Assembly: GCA_037178625.1 (NCBI GenBank)
Contig: CM074132.1
Location: 3,348,001 to 3,412,000, forward strand
Origin: Skeletonema tropicum
Lineage: Eukaryota; Bacillariophyta; Thalassiosirophyceae; Thalassiosirales; Thalassiosiraceae
DNA: 64,000 nt
Reading direction: 5' to 3'
This document shows positions 54,988 through 64,000 of the stretch, piece after piece (positions within the stretch are counted from its first letter, which is position 1; every line of letters starts with the position of its first letter). The notes beneath the pieces are model-generated. The model was not told the origin of the DNA. It did not search any database and saw nothing but the letters and a program-made list of their open reading frames with translations. The position numbers were made by a program, and so were the translations under genes.

Positions 54988-57396
54988 CTGTGTCCACGCA
55001 TCAAATTTGACCTCCAAATTTTTCATATTTTTGCCAAATTTGACCTCGCTTGGTCAAATTTGAAATTTGAAATTTGAAATTTGACCACTGATGGCAAATT
55101 TTGCCCTCCGAGGTCAAATTTCAAATTTCATGGAGCTTGGGACATTTCGGGTTCTTGGCCTGCGCGCCTTTTCCAGGGGTCACTCCAGCGGGGAAACGGG
55201 GCGTCCCGTCCATCATTTTTCTAGCCGTTTCACACACTTTTCAAATTCAGATCATTTTGCACACCAGAACCATGGCGGAGGCGGCTGCTATGGTATGGAG
55301 CGGAACGTCGGCCGGCATCACCAACAACCGACTGCGATGTCCTCAGTGGACCGATATGACGTCATGATGTGAAGGAATTTCTGTCAAAGTGCCCAGAGCC
55401 TTTATTCTGGGTGTCGCCTACCAAAAGTGACCGTTATTTTGATACCAATGCAACAACTGCACCGCCCACTCATGAACAGAGGACCTTTTGGCCATATTCA
55501 CCCTTCCATTACTATCCTATCCGGTAGTGGTGATGATGTAACAATAATTGACGAGTCGGTTTCGTTTTCATCGGTGAGGAACCGCCTATATGAGACCCCT
55601 TGATTGTCCAACGACGCCGCGTGTCATATCGCACAAATACAGCACAACGTACAAGAGGAGAGGTGTGGGGATACTACAACAAATAGAGCAAGATCATAAT
55701 CACAATACGACAATAGAATGGGTTTGATGGAAATAGCGGCGTCTCGTCTCCGTGCGGTGTGGTCCAGGTGGCATATGGCCTGTTGTGGTAGCTTGTATCA
55801 GTACACAACACTTTGAGGGAGGGCATTGTGTACTTTGAGCGACGGAGGGGATAATGATCAGGACTGCGGGAACATGCAACAATATGATAAGCTTTTGAAG
55901 TGCATTATACTTTAATGGACTATCATTGATGTTGCCTTTTGCTGGTACTCCTTTCATCATCACTCGCAATACTACGGCTTCAGTGGACACAAAAGCTTAC
56001 AATCAATCTGAGATATCGGGTGACTTACTATTCAGCTTCAGCAGCAGCGGCAACATGAGTGTTGATAACTGCGCCATATCTTCGAAAGGAGTCGGTGATT
56101 CCCATTGTAAATCATCGAGTCAAAGAGGCGGCATTCTGTACTAGATGAATCCACCACGGAACGAATCTGCTGTTGAAATAAGAGATGAATAGGGTGTCAA
56201 AAACAATACACGCAACCTCTGGTAGAAGTTATCAATTTGGAACTAGAGTTGACAATCGTTTGTTGAGAAGTACTGCACTGGATGGAGGGTGTGGCGACAT
56301 TGTCTAAGGAGGTTTGTCAACTAAAGAAAAGATAGTCTTTGGACGCATCTGGGGTGTAACATGTGTCTTCCTGTCGACCTATTCAACAATCAACATAATA
56401 ATAACAATGTAGAACAACATTCATATAATAAACCTCATTTTAATGGTTGTATTATCATTGTAGACGCAACCTTCACACAAGCACTTACCTTGTCTGCTAG
56501 ATTACATGTTGATAATGATATGGTACAGGCTGCAGTGGATAATAAAGAGCACAGCGGCTTTGATCTTGCGTTATCACATAGACACTAGACACTATATTAA
56601 TAGTTTAGGCAGGAGAGTGCAATATTATGTGTAATTGCATAGTTTAATACCATCAATTGAGGTGTGATGCCCACACATGAATCTGTTCACAATCATAAAA
56701 ATATTACACCCTCAAGAGACATGGCCTATTAGCAACGCCGAGGCGGATAACATGGCGTTATGACCACCCATATCGGTCATCTATATCAATATAAAGCAGG
56801 GAGTGCCGCGGGGGGCCTTATGAATCGATTATTGTATTTCCCCTACGACAATATTTGCAGCTTCCACCAAAATAGACCAAAAATCGATGCCTGAGATATA
56901 GCCGCAAATACGTCTGTGACTAAGAGTTTTGGCAAACTTCCGAAAACACCATTGGATTCTGCATCAAAATATAGTCTAGAAAATGTATCACCGATGAATC
57001 ATATCCAGAAACAATTGTGATAATATGGACTCCTGCTCCATTGATGTCGAGGCAGAGGGCTTTGTGAGATGTGTTTTTTCAAAAAAAAAGAGCGGGAGGA
57101 GCGCGCAGGCCAATAATAGATCAAAAGTCCCAAGCTCCATTTTTGACCTCCAAATTTGACCTTCTCAAGACAGAATGGGGGCAAGAGGGCTTCCTCTCTC
57201 ACAAATGCCAGCCTGCCCAACGTGGCTGGCGATGCCCCTCAGAAAGAAAACCACAGCAAAGGCAAAACTTAAAATTTACCAGTGCGTGGACAAAGAAGTC
57301 AAATTTGTAAGGGCAAATTTTGGCCAAATTTTACTTGGTAAAATTTGGCCAAGCGAGGTCAAATTTGGCAAAAATAAATTTGATGCGTGGACACAG
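54988..57396. mobile_element. TA-flanked MITE that contains the inverted 2-kb element copy B
   Basis: Outer inverted ends CTGTGTCCACGCATCAAATT (54988) and AATTTGATGCGTGGACACAG (to 57396) are bracketed by TA on both sides (54986-54987 and 57397-57398). Its two arms are AT-rich and full of a CAAATTTGACC motif in both orientations. The 2-kb element 55131-57139 sits between the arms, giving a nested insertion. Confidence 0.75.
55131..57139 (-). mobile_element. 2.0-kb TIR DNA element, copy B (inverted partner of 470-2475)
   Basis: Position x here corresponds to about 57606 - x in copy A, over the whole 2 kb, with almost no differences. Its ends TGGAGCTTGGGAC and the matching complement are intact, but no target duplication is visible at the CAAATTTCA/TTTTTGACC flanks, so insertion was followed by change or occurred without a clear duplication. 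Inside an older MITE it shows relative age: the 54988-57396 element came first. Confidence 0.8.
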
Positions 57397-58391
57397 TAAT
57401 GCAATCGTCGCACGCGTCGCATGGCACATCATTCTGCTTCTGCCACACTCTGCTCATGCTCAAGCCATCACTATCATCTACTTACTATCTTCTTCCTCGA
57501 GCATTCCTGATCCGACCCGTCACATGAGAAATGCATAGACTGATGCAGAAACGATCCATCACTATCGTTGCTTACCCTTTAGTCATTGTTCTCGCGAGGA
57601 TGTACCAGTGGTGTGGTTAGTACCGTTGCGACTTCAAACCTTCTCAAACGGTTATCGGTATCGGCGGTGTCAAATGATGTGTGTTGGACGGCGTATCGAG
57701 TTCCTGTCGTGGGATCAGATAGAGAGATTATTACAACATAACTTATCTTAGATTTAGATCTGGTACACTGACTGCAAACTTTAGTGAAGCTTCCACCACT
57801 CGACCTTGGAAGTTGGAACGATTCGAGGCCCAGTGCCAGTGACTTCAACAAAAATGCAGCGTGTAAGCACAGTGTACAAGCATAGAAGCGTGTAAAAGAA
57901 GCTTATGGACCTCGACCATGTACACGGTGTTTACACGCTTGATTCTCTAGCACACGCTACGTACATGCTGCATGAAAAACTCGTTCTTTCTTTGCCTTTG
58001 TTTCTCCATCGAATCTACTATGTATCCCACGATCTCGGTCAATAGACTAGATTGATTAAGCAATCCATTAAAGCTGACTGCAGCTAAGGCTGAGCTGTAG
58101 TCCTCTTCAATTCACGTCCAATCGACGACCTGATTTCCAGAGTAAAATGTACATAGCTTAGTCAGAACAAAAGAACAAAGCACAGGTACCGTAAATAGCG
58201 TCAGTATAACTAAAACGGGGTGCGCAGCCACTCGTCCAGTACCTACGACTTTACTGGACTTTTGATTAGGTACAATGATATGAGGTATGCTAGTAACCTC
58301 AACACTCCTTCTCGAAGCATGAACCGCCGTCAAGCCATGTGTGCATAAAGCAAGTTATGGAAGGTATTGAAACTGAAACATTGAAACAAGT
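57397..58391. other. Gene-free stretch with second dispersed-repeat copy
   Basis: Contains the dispersed repeat at 57608-57660 and an imperfect short inverted repeat around GTGTAAGCACAGTGTACAAG/TACACGGTGTTTACACGC (57862-57940). No gene recognised. Confidence 0.35.
57608..57660 (+). repeat. Dispersed repeat, copy 2 of 3
   Basis: Almost identical to 51431-51481 (one base difference in the CTCAACCGG/CTCAAACGG stretch). Confidence 0.8.
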
Positions 58392-59638
58392 ATGAAGATC
58401 TTTCACGTTATTTTGATTACTCTAGTTGCTGGTGCTGCGGCTAATCACCACAGTAGCGGCAGTGGTGATAGTTGTAGTGGTGATAGTGGCACCGGTGAGT
58501 CTAATTTTCCGACATCTTAAAGTGTGCTTCGATGTTATGTGCTTAACAAACCTCCTCATCGTTTACATTCACTACATTCACACTACTAATTAGGATCATC
58601 GTGCTCCAAGAGCAGCAAGAGCTGCACTAAGAGCAGTAAGAGCTGTTACTCGACGAGTTTCTCCTCTTCAGCTTCCTCGACTTCCGCCAAGACCCCCAAC
58701 ATTTCTAGTACTTCCGCCAAGAGTCCCAAGTCAGCAACTCGACGAGGACTTCGAGGACTCCATACAGACTGTCCCCTCAATTCGCCACGCCATGGCGCTA
58801 TTGCCGCCCTACCCATCCGCACACCACAATCGCCCTCACAGCTGCATGCATACTCATCATCTAATTCTATACGGCACAGAGACAAAGTAAAGAACATGTC
58901 ATCTATCCAGCAAGAACAACGCCTAGGCATAGTGTCAGCCATGGCCGAGGAGGTCGACTCTCTCTTATCAGAGCTCTCAAATCATACATCTGAAGTGCAT
59001 GGCAAACGCACCTATTACAAAGGCCGACTCTTCAACAAGGTCGATGTTGTCATTGTCTTTTCTCGATGGGGCAAAGTAGCCGCTGCGGCAACAACGGCCA
59101 TTTTGATTGAGAGGTACAATTGCCAGGAGATTATTTTTACAGGTGTCGCTGGAGGAGTGAAACATGGTTTGAACGTTGGTGATGTGGTGGTTGCAGACCG
59201 ACTGGTACAGCATGATATGAATGCAACGCCGATATTCAAGCGATTTGAGATTCCTCTTTTAGGTGTGGGCGGCAAATAAATTCGTTTCAGATGAAGCTGG
59301 ATTGAGCATCATGACAACTTATGAGCAACGTCAAAAGTTTCACATAGCAAACCCCAAGGTCGTAGTAGGCTTGGCTGCTAGTGGTGACAAGTTTTTCGCC
59401 AGCCAAGAAGACTTGGATCAACTAAGGAACGATTTATCTGAATGCTACTGTGTTGAAATGGAGGGGGCAGCTGTAGCGCAGGTGTGTTATGAGCATGACA
59501 TTCCTTTCAAGTATAGTCCGAGTGATCAGTGATTCAGCCGATGACAGTGCCCATGTTGACTTTCAGGAGTTTGTGAAAGAGATTGCAACGGTTTATTCTC
59601 ATGGAATATTGGAGCTGGCTCTTACTGCCAGCACTTAG
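58392..59638 (+). CDS. Secreted Ser/Lys/Cys-rich leader joined to an MTA/SAH-nucleosidase domain; frame broken twice
   Basis: Exon 1 (58392-58494) encodes a signal peptide MKIFHVILITLVAGAAA and a Ser/Gly-rich start. A 99-nt intron (58495-58593, GTGAGT ... TAATTAG) joins in phase to exon 2, which opens with SSCSKSSKSCTKSSKSCYST, then an S/T/P-rich stretch, and reads without a stop into the nucleosidase start at 58896. That domain has LGIVSAMAEEVDSL (catalytic Glu), the GVAGGVKHGLNVGDVVVAD core and, after a one-base shift near 59275, VEMEGAAVAQVC and, after a second near 59516, RVISDSADDSAHVDF (Asp). These are the landmarks of 5'-methylthioadenosine/S-adenosylhomocysteine nucleosidases. The shifts mean a dead gene or assembly indels. 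The Ser/Lys clusters recall biosilica-associated diatom proteins (inference). Confidence 0.65.
58495..58593 (+). other. 99-nt spliceosomal intron
   Basis: Canonical GTGAGT at the 5' end, a CTACTAAT branch-like stretch immediately before the 3' TAG, and phase-1 joining that keeps exon 2 open for over 220 codons. The intron contains in-frame stops. Confidence 0.75.
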
Positions 59639-59639
59639 T

Positions 59640-59905
59640 GTAACGAATTGTTACCTCAACATACAAGGAACGCCGACACTGCTGGCGCCGCCTTCCACTT
59701 CCATGGAGAGTATGTATCCACTTTCACCGTCCCAACGAAAGGTGTGGCACCAAACGACGGAGCTCCGAAGGCGAAGAGAATGATCGACACAAGGAATCTC
59801 GGCGAAGAAGACCTCCAAGTCTTCAAGATACAAGATCTTTTTCTATACTACTCTAATATTCCCACTACCAAAGACAGTCCTTCGAAAGCAGCGCAGCTGA
59901 CGTGA
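59640..59905 (+). other. Open frame of uncertain status after the nucleosidase relic
   Basis: A frame without an early ATG reads AAFHFHGEYVSTFTVPTKGV ... LGEEDLQVFKIQDLFLYYSN and looks ordered, so it may be a further piece of the decayed locus or an unrelated relic. No family recognised. Confidence 0.3.
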
Positions 59906-60065
59906 CGACTCAGACCCAGCGTAATCGTCGACGTGTATCACATCCTTTTCAGGTCGAGTCATCTTCGTCGGCTACGATTTGTACCGCTCGAATGTCATTC
60001 AGATTAGCTCTTGGAAGAATGATGGACGATACTTTCACTTACAGAACTATGGGTGTTGAAATGTT

Positions 60066-60105
60066 GGTACCACTGCGACTTGAAACATTCTCAAACGGTT
60101 CTCGG
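60066..60105 (+). repeat. Dispersed repeat, copy 3 of 3, interrupted by the next element
   Basis: GTACCACTGCGACTTGAAAC then ATTCTCAAACGGTTCTCGG is a diverged copy of the repeat at 51431 and 57608. The element 60106-61344 begins inside it. Confidence 0.6.
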
Positions 60106-61344
60106 TATTGTCGTTCTCACGCGACTGCGGTTCGAAAATATTTTTGAAATGTTTTTTTAGAGGACGTCTTTTTGAAGTCATTTTTGAGCACTTTTGTCAA
60201 AATCACCTCTTCCGTCATTCGTACTTTTGTCGTGGTGAGTGTATCCATTCGACTAGGGCATCGTTGGATAGGGAATGATCGACCGCTTTGTGTTGCCGCC
60301 TCGAATCGAATCTAATTCTCTTTTTTCTTATCATATTTAGGCAGCTATGTGAACCTATTTTGTCAAGGTTATTGACTGTGGACGGACCACGCGCTAGTAG
60401 ATTGGGACGACTCGCGAGTATGGTAATGGTAGCTCGCAAACATTGCACACCATACTATCTTACTATGCAGACACTTCACACTTCGTTTCTTTGTTGCTGC
60501 CATGTTTCTTGGTCTTGGAGGATGAACAACTATGGATATCATAATCACATCTCCTTTATTCAAGTTTCCGCTCGAATAGCCAGAGCTTCGCGGTGGATCG
60601 CCCAGCCTTAGCTAGCCATACCAGACGCACAGAAGAAGGTAACACGAATGGATACAATTCAGATGCCTCTCTAGTTGACGGAGAAGGACAAGCGACTCTA
60701 AATATATTCTATCTTACATATATATATAGAAGTATAGGTATACATATCGCATTCGTCAAGTGTAAATTTCTTCTATGTAATAGTATTATTTACAGCATGC
60801 TAATGCTTAGCTATATTTGTCTACCATATCAATAGCTCCTGACTGTTGTGCTGCGAGAAATATATGAGTGAGGAAGTAGTAGCCTGACACTCTCAGGGTG
60901 AAAGGGGGATGGCGACAAAAATGTGGCAGATTGGTAGCTGAGAGCAACTTCGAGCTTCTTCAAGTAAGAATGAACACGCCCAGGGAGGTTCATCGCACCA
61001 TTCCGATTGATCAGAGCACTATTTTGGGCTGCAAACTCCTCTGCATCGACATCGACGCCCGACAGCACAGAAAGCAACAGATATCAGCGCTGTTTGCTGT
61101 CTGGGCTGTCTGAAATGAAGTGAATAAAAGAGAATTAGATTCGATACGAGGCGGCAGTCTTGTATAGTCAATCATTCCCTATCCAACGATGCCTTAGTCG
61201 AATGGATGCACCCACCGTAGCCGAAGCAGTAGGGCGGAGAGTGATGATTTTGACAAAAGTGCTCAAAAATGACTTCAAAAAGACGTCCTCTAAAAAAACA
61301 TTTCAAAAATATTTTCGAACCGCAGTCGCGTGAGAACGACAATA
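60106..61344. mobile_element. 1.24-kb DNA element with about 200-bp TIRs
   Basis: Ends TATTGTCGTTCTCACGCG and CGCGTGAGAACGACAATA; the inverted repeats run about 60107-60285 against 61165-61343 with few differences (both contain GAGGACGTCTTTTTGAAGTC or its complement). TCGG is duplicated on both sides (60102-60105 and 61345-61348). No transposase is present, only short frames. It is inserted into a copy of the dispersed repeat. Confidence 0.8.
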
Positions 61345-61523
61345 TCGGTTTTATGTCAACTGAATGAGTGCGTTGGGCGGGCGGCGCGCAATTGAGTTCC
61401 ATACATAGTTTTAAATGAAAGAGATGATAGAGGGATTACATTGCTCATTTGCAATGTGACTGTCGGCGGTGCCACAAGCAAGGACGAAGGACGAAGGACG
61501 AAGGAAGAACAGACCAACGCAAC

Positions 61524-62672
61524 ATGACAACATCGTCATCGGTTAGGTTTGACCTCGAGAGGAATACAGTTCACCGGTACAGCAAAATAGATGATGAAGA
61601 ATATGATCAACATCACGTCAAACCAGCGAGATCAATATGTAGAAAAATTGAAGTGCGTCTACTATTCTGTGCATTGCTCTTAGCGTTTCTCGGGCCATAC
61701 ATTTCTCTGAAATTCATGGTGACAAGCAACCCGCCCAGTATCGGAGAAAAAATGGAAGGCTATCATAATATTACCCTTGATTCTCCAATTAAAAATGCGC
61801 ATGCAATTAATGAGTACGGCGGTGGCAACAGCAGCAGCACTTCAAAATTGACTGTATTGATCAGCACCTACAACCAAACCGGATGTTTACACCGTCTCGT
61901 GAATCACCTTCAAAAATGTTCAGTGGTTGACAACATTCGTATCAACTGGTTCCAACAATCCCCCATTCCACAATTACTTGCAAACAATACCCACTTTAAC
62001 ATTCCAGTAATATTTGATGTACTGCCGAACAATATAAGTCATCGATTCCTACCAAGAGATTTCGCGACAGATGCAGTATTCAATATGGATGTGGACATGT
62101 CGTACAGTTGCGATGCGCTTCAGTTGACGATGGATTCGTGGCAAAAACAACCCAATCAAACTCATACTGCAGTTGGATTCTTTCCGAGGTATTTACCTCC
62201 GGATAAACGGTATTACAAGTTTGATGAATCTCACTATGAACCTTACAATCGAAATACTTTATTCATCACAAAGGGAGGGCTTGTGCATAAGGATCGATTC
62301 AGTGACTTTTTTGATAATTCCTTGACTCCGCTTTTGACTCATGTAGACGAACATACAACAGCGGAAGATATGCTAATGTCCTATGTCTTGGCATCAAAGC
62401 AAGTCAAGATAATCACTCTATGCGTTCCGAGATCGTTCTGGTGCAACCTAGTCTGCACGAGTCAACATGAAAGCGGGCGATACGACACGTTACAGCAGAG
62501 AAGTGGAGGACACCGCAGTCATTTGATGACTTCTTTTCGTGATCACTTTGGAAATATTTCAATGGAGGAACGTTATAATCCGATAATATGGCATGGTGGT
62601 GTTACGTATGGAGACGGCTGTAACACTGAGTTTAATTTCTGCCGAAATCATGAATGGATGAGGATAACGTGA
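61524..62672 (+). CDS. GT64-type (exostosin-like) glycosyltransferase, 382 aa
   Basis: ATG at 61524 is chosen; an in-frame upstream ATG exists at 61449 but adds only a basic peptide. A type II membrane topology is expected: short cytoplasmic N-terminus, one helix (VRLLFCALLLAFLGPYISLK, about residues 46-65), then a lumenal catalytic domain. LTVLISTYNQTGCLHRLVNH opens the nucleotide-sugar fold, FLPRDFATDAVFNMDVDMSY contains the D-x-D metal site, and VGFFPRYLPPDKRYYKF, HTTAEDMLMSYVLASKQ and a C-terminal Cys-rich part follow in the order seen in GT64/EXTL2-like hexosaminyltransferases. Several N-glycosylation sites fit a Golgi protein. Acceptor unknown. Confidence 0.8.
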   Translation: MTTSSSVRFDLERNTVHRYSKIDDEEYDQHHVKPARSICRKIEVRLLFCALLLAFLGPYISLKFMVTSNPPSIGEKMEGYHNITLDSPIKNAHAINEYGGGNSSSTSKLTVLISTYNQTGCLHRLVNHLQKCSVVDNIRINWFQQSPIPQLLANNTHFNIPVIFDVLPNNISHRFLPRDFATDAVFNMDVDMSYSCDALQLTMDSWQKQPNQTHTAVGFFPRYLPPDKRYYKFDESHYEPYNRNTLFITKGGLVHKDRFSDFFDNSLTPLLTHVDEHTTAEDMLMSYVLASKQVKIITLCVPRSFWCNLVCTSQHESGRYDTLQQRSGGHRSHLMTSFRDHFGNISMEERYNPIIWHGGVTYGDGCNTEFNFCRNHEWMRIT

Positions 62673-62889
62673 ATAACTTCTTACGTTGCAAACCCTTTAT
62701 TAATAGATAAGTAGAATGGATAGAAACAATTCCGAAGCGATGATTAAATTAATCTTCTTGTCACATGACTCTTTTTCATCTTAAATGGATAATACTGTGC
62801 ATCGTATTTGCTTGCTTCTTAGGTGCATCGTATTTGCTTACTTCCTAGAGGATGAACATATTCACTCTCCATCTCTCATCTTGCTCTTT

Positions 62890-63669
62890 TTACACCCAGC
62901 CTCTCAACTGACAATGAACTCTAGCACAAGCACTCATATAATCACCACTCCCTACCCCAGTAGCATACTTACTCCTCTCTGCCATCTTCATGTACATCTC
63001 AGCCTTACTAATCTCCCCCCGAATCTCACAATACAATCCCAAATAGAACAATGAGTAAAACTCATCACTGATATTACTATCATGTCCAGCCTCTCTCAAA
63101 TCATATTCTGTAGCGCCATCGTTTCGGAATAAAGAATACACCGTCGACATAATCTTACGTCGATCCTTCTTTCCCTTCGGAAGTGACATTTGATTCTCGA
63201 CTGGAAACACTTCTTGTCCATTATTCATTCTTGCCAGGCAGGCAATATCCCAGACGATCTCTTCGACATCTAATGGATTCACTCTTACGTCTAATGAGAA
63301 TTGTTCATGTCCCTCTTGGAATTTGTCAAGATAATAATACGAGATACCTCTTTGCCATAAGTACGGTGTGAGTTTGTTATCGGGTACTAAATCATTCGCA
63401 CTGTCAAAGTATTGTAATGACGTGGATACATTTCCGCTGCGGAAGGATTGCATCCCTTTTTGAATCAAGATGCGTGGATCATCTTCGTTGACGGATGATG
63501 TGGTGGCATGGAGTGATGTGATCGATAGCTGATGACGATGACGATAATGAGAGTGTTGGATGGAATGTTGTGTCAGTGAAGGAAGAAGGAGTGCCGTTGT
63601 TGATGATGGTAATATCAAGCAGCATAGCACAGATGCAACCGCTATGATGAGATGATGATGATTCTTCAT
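62890..63669 (-). CDS. TPR-like protein with N-terminal targeting sequence, 259 aa
   Basis: MKNHHHLIIAVASVLCCLIL with a cleavage-like SSTTA-LLLPS is a signal peptide, and the following Ser/His/Arg-rich stretch may be a plastid transit region. The mature part has a TPR-like helix pair (ILIQKGMQSFRSGNVSTSLQ and TPYLWQRGISYYYLDKFQEG) and a conserved-looking VRVNPLDVEEIVWDIACLAR, with a later helix pair around FYSLFYLGLYCEIRGEISKA. Such proteins occur in plastids or the secretory pathway of algae and plants. It is convergent with the glycosyltransferase ending at 62672, with only 217 bp between stops. Confidence 0.7.
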   Translation of the reverse strand: MKNHHHLIIAVASVLCCLILPSSTTALLLPSLTQHSIQHSHYRHRHQLSITSLHATTSSVNEDDPRILIQKGMQSFRSGNVSTSLQYFDSANDLVPDNKLTPYLWQRGISYYYLDKFQEGHEQFSLDVRVNPLDVEEIVWDIACLARMNNGQEVFPVENQMSLPKGKKDRRKIMSTVYSLFRNDGATEYDLREAGHDSNISDEFYSLFYLGLYCEIRGEISKAEMYMKMAERSKYATGVGSGDYMSACARVHCQLRGWV

Positions 63670-64000
63670 GATTGATCGAAGAGGAAGGAATGCTTGGCCT
63701 GTCGCCTAAAGAGTGTTAGAGTAGAGGGCCGGAGGCACCATGGAGATGACAGATGACGTATTTTTTCATCTTTCAGCTACATCAGTGACATGGCGCGCCA
63801 GAAAAATGAGATGGGCATCCTTGCATTGTACTTCATCCAAGCCAAGAGAGCTTGTTCTTGTTCTTGATCTTCTGTTGTCTCTGCTGCTATCATAAGATTA
63901 TGTTAGCAGGAATGATCCCAAGCTGCTGAAGATGATACATGTTGCGAAAAGACGAGAGTATCGGAACTAAAGCTCTGCATTTCAGTGTACATTGATTTTG
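63670..64000. other. Upstream region of the TPR-like gene, to the window edge
   Basis: No gene seen. The proximal part should contain that gene's promoter. Confidence 0.3.

Overview
The window looks like a piece of a nuclear chromosome from a photosynthetic stramenopile, most likely a centric diatom. This is inferred from several things: long single-exon genes beside rare short GT-AG introns; a predicted thylakoid-lumen protein with a bipartite signal-plus-transit leader; a secreted Ser/Lys/Cys-rich leader resembling the low-complexity segments of diatom biosilica proteins; a eukaryotic translation factor; and two nuclear-type tRNA genes with Pol III T-runs. No bacterial operon, CRISPR array, rRNA or viral genome is visible.

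Layout. 1-149 is the 5' end of a gene leaving the window on the minus strand. 470-2475 is a 2-kb terminal-inverted-repeat (TIR) element whose near-identical, inverted partner lies at 55131-57139. 3.2-15.5 kb is repeat-rich: one small Ser-rich gene, a complete but frame-broken hAT-like transposon, a Mutator-like transposase remnant, two identical tRNA-Glu(UUC) genes, a TIR element loaded with subterminal TGACGT motifs, tandem and direct repeats, and a Pif1-type helicase fragment. 15.6-24.8 kb carries an unrecognised minus-strand gene, a UIM-containing candidate cysteine protease (deubiquitinase-like), a foldback element and an ABCC/MRP-type transporter. 25-40 kb holds three tandem paralogues combining paired C/H zinc-knuckle-like modules with MORN repeats. 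The first is intact, the second is broken by small DNA insertions, and the third is frame-shifted. Between them sit foldback elements and a dead delta-12 fatty-acid desaturase. 40.7-53.4 kb is the gene-dense core: a very large helical-looking protein of about 1,900 residues, a thylakoid-lumen candidate divergent from eIF2A, and a four-repeat type I membrane protein. 53.4-64 kb is again repeat-rich, with a spliced secreted Ser/Lys-rich leader joined to an MTA/SAH-nucleosidase domain, a long-TIR element, a GT64-type glycosyltransferase and a TPR-like protein.

How the parts relate. The intact genes are ordinary, independently transcribed eukaryotic genes (membrane export, translation initiation, ubiquitin signalling, glycosylation, plastid function). 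The striking feature is how many small TIR and foldback elements have landed in and around them: at least eight separate elements, several with clean target-site duplications. One TA-flanked element interrupts a MORN paralogue so precisely that its removal would rejoin the two reading frames. Single-base frame breaks recur in several otherwise coding-like loci (16992-19184, the MORN copies, the nucleosidase). They may be true decay or assembly indels, which cannot be told apart from sequence alone.
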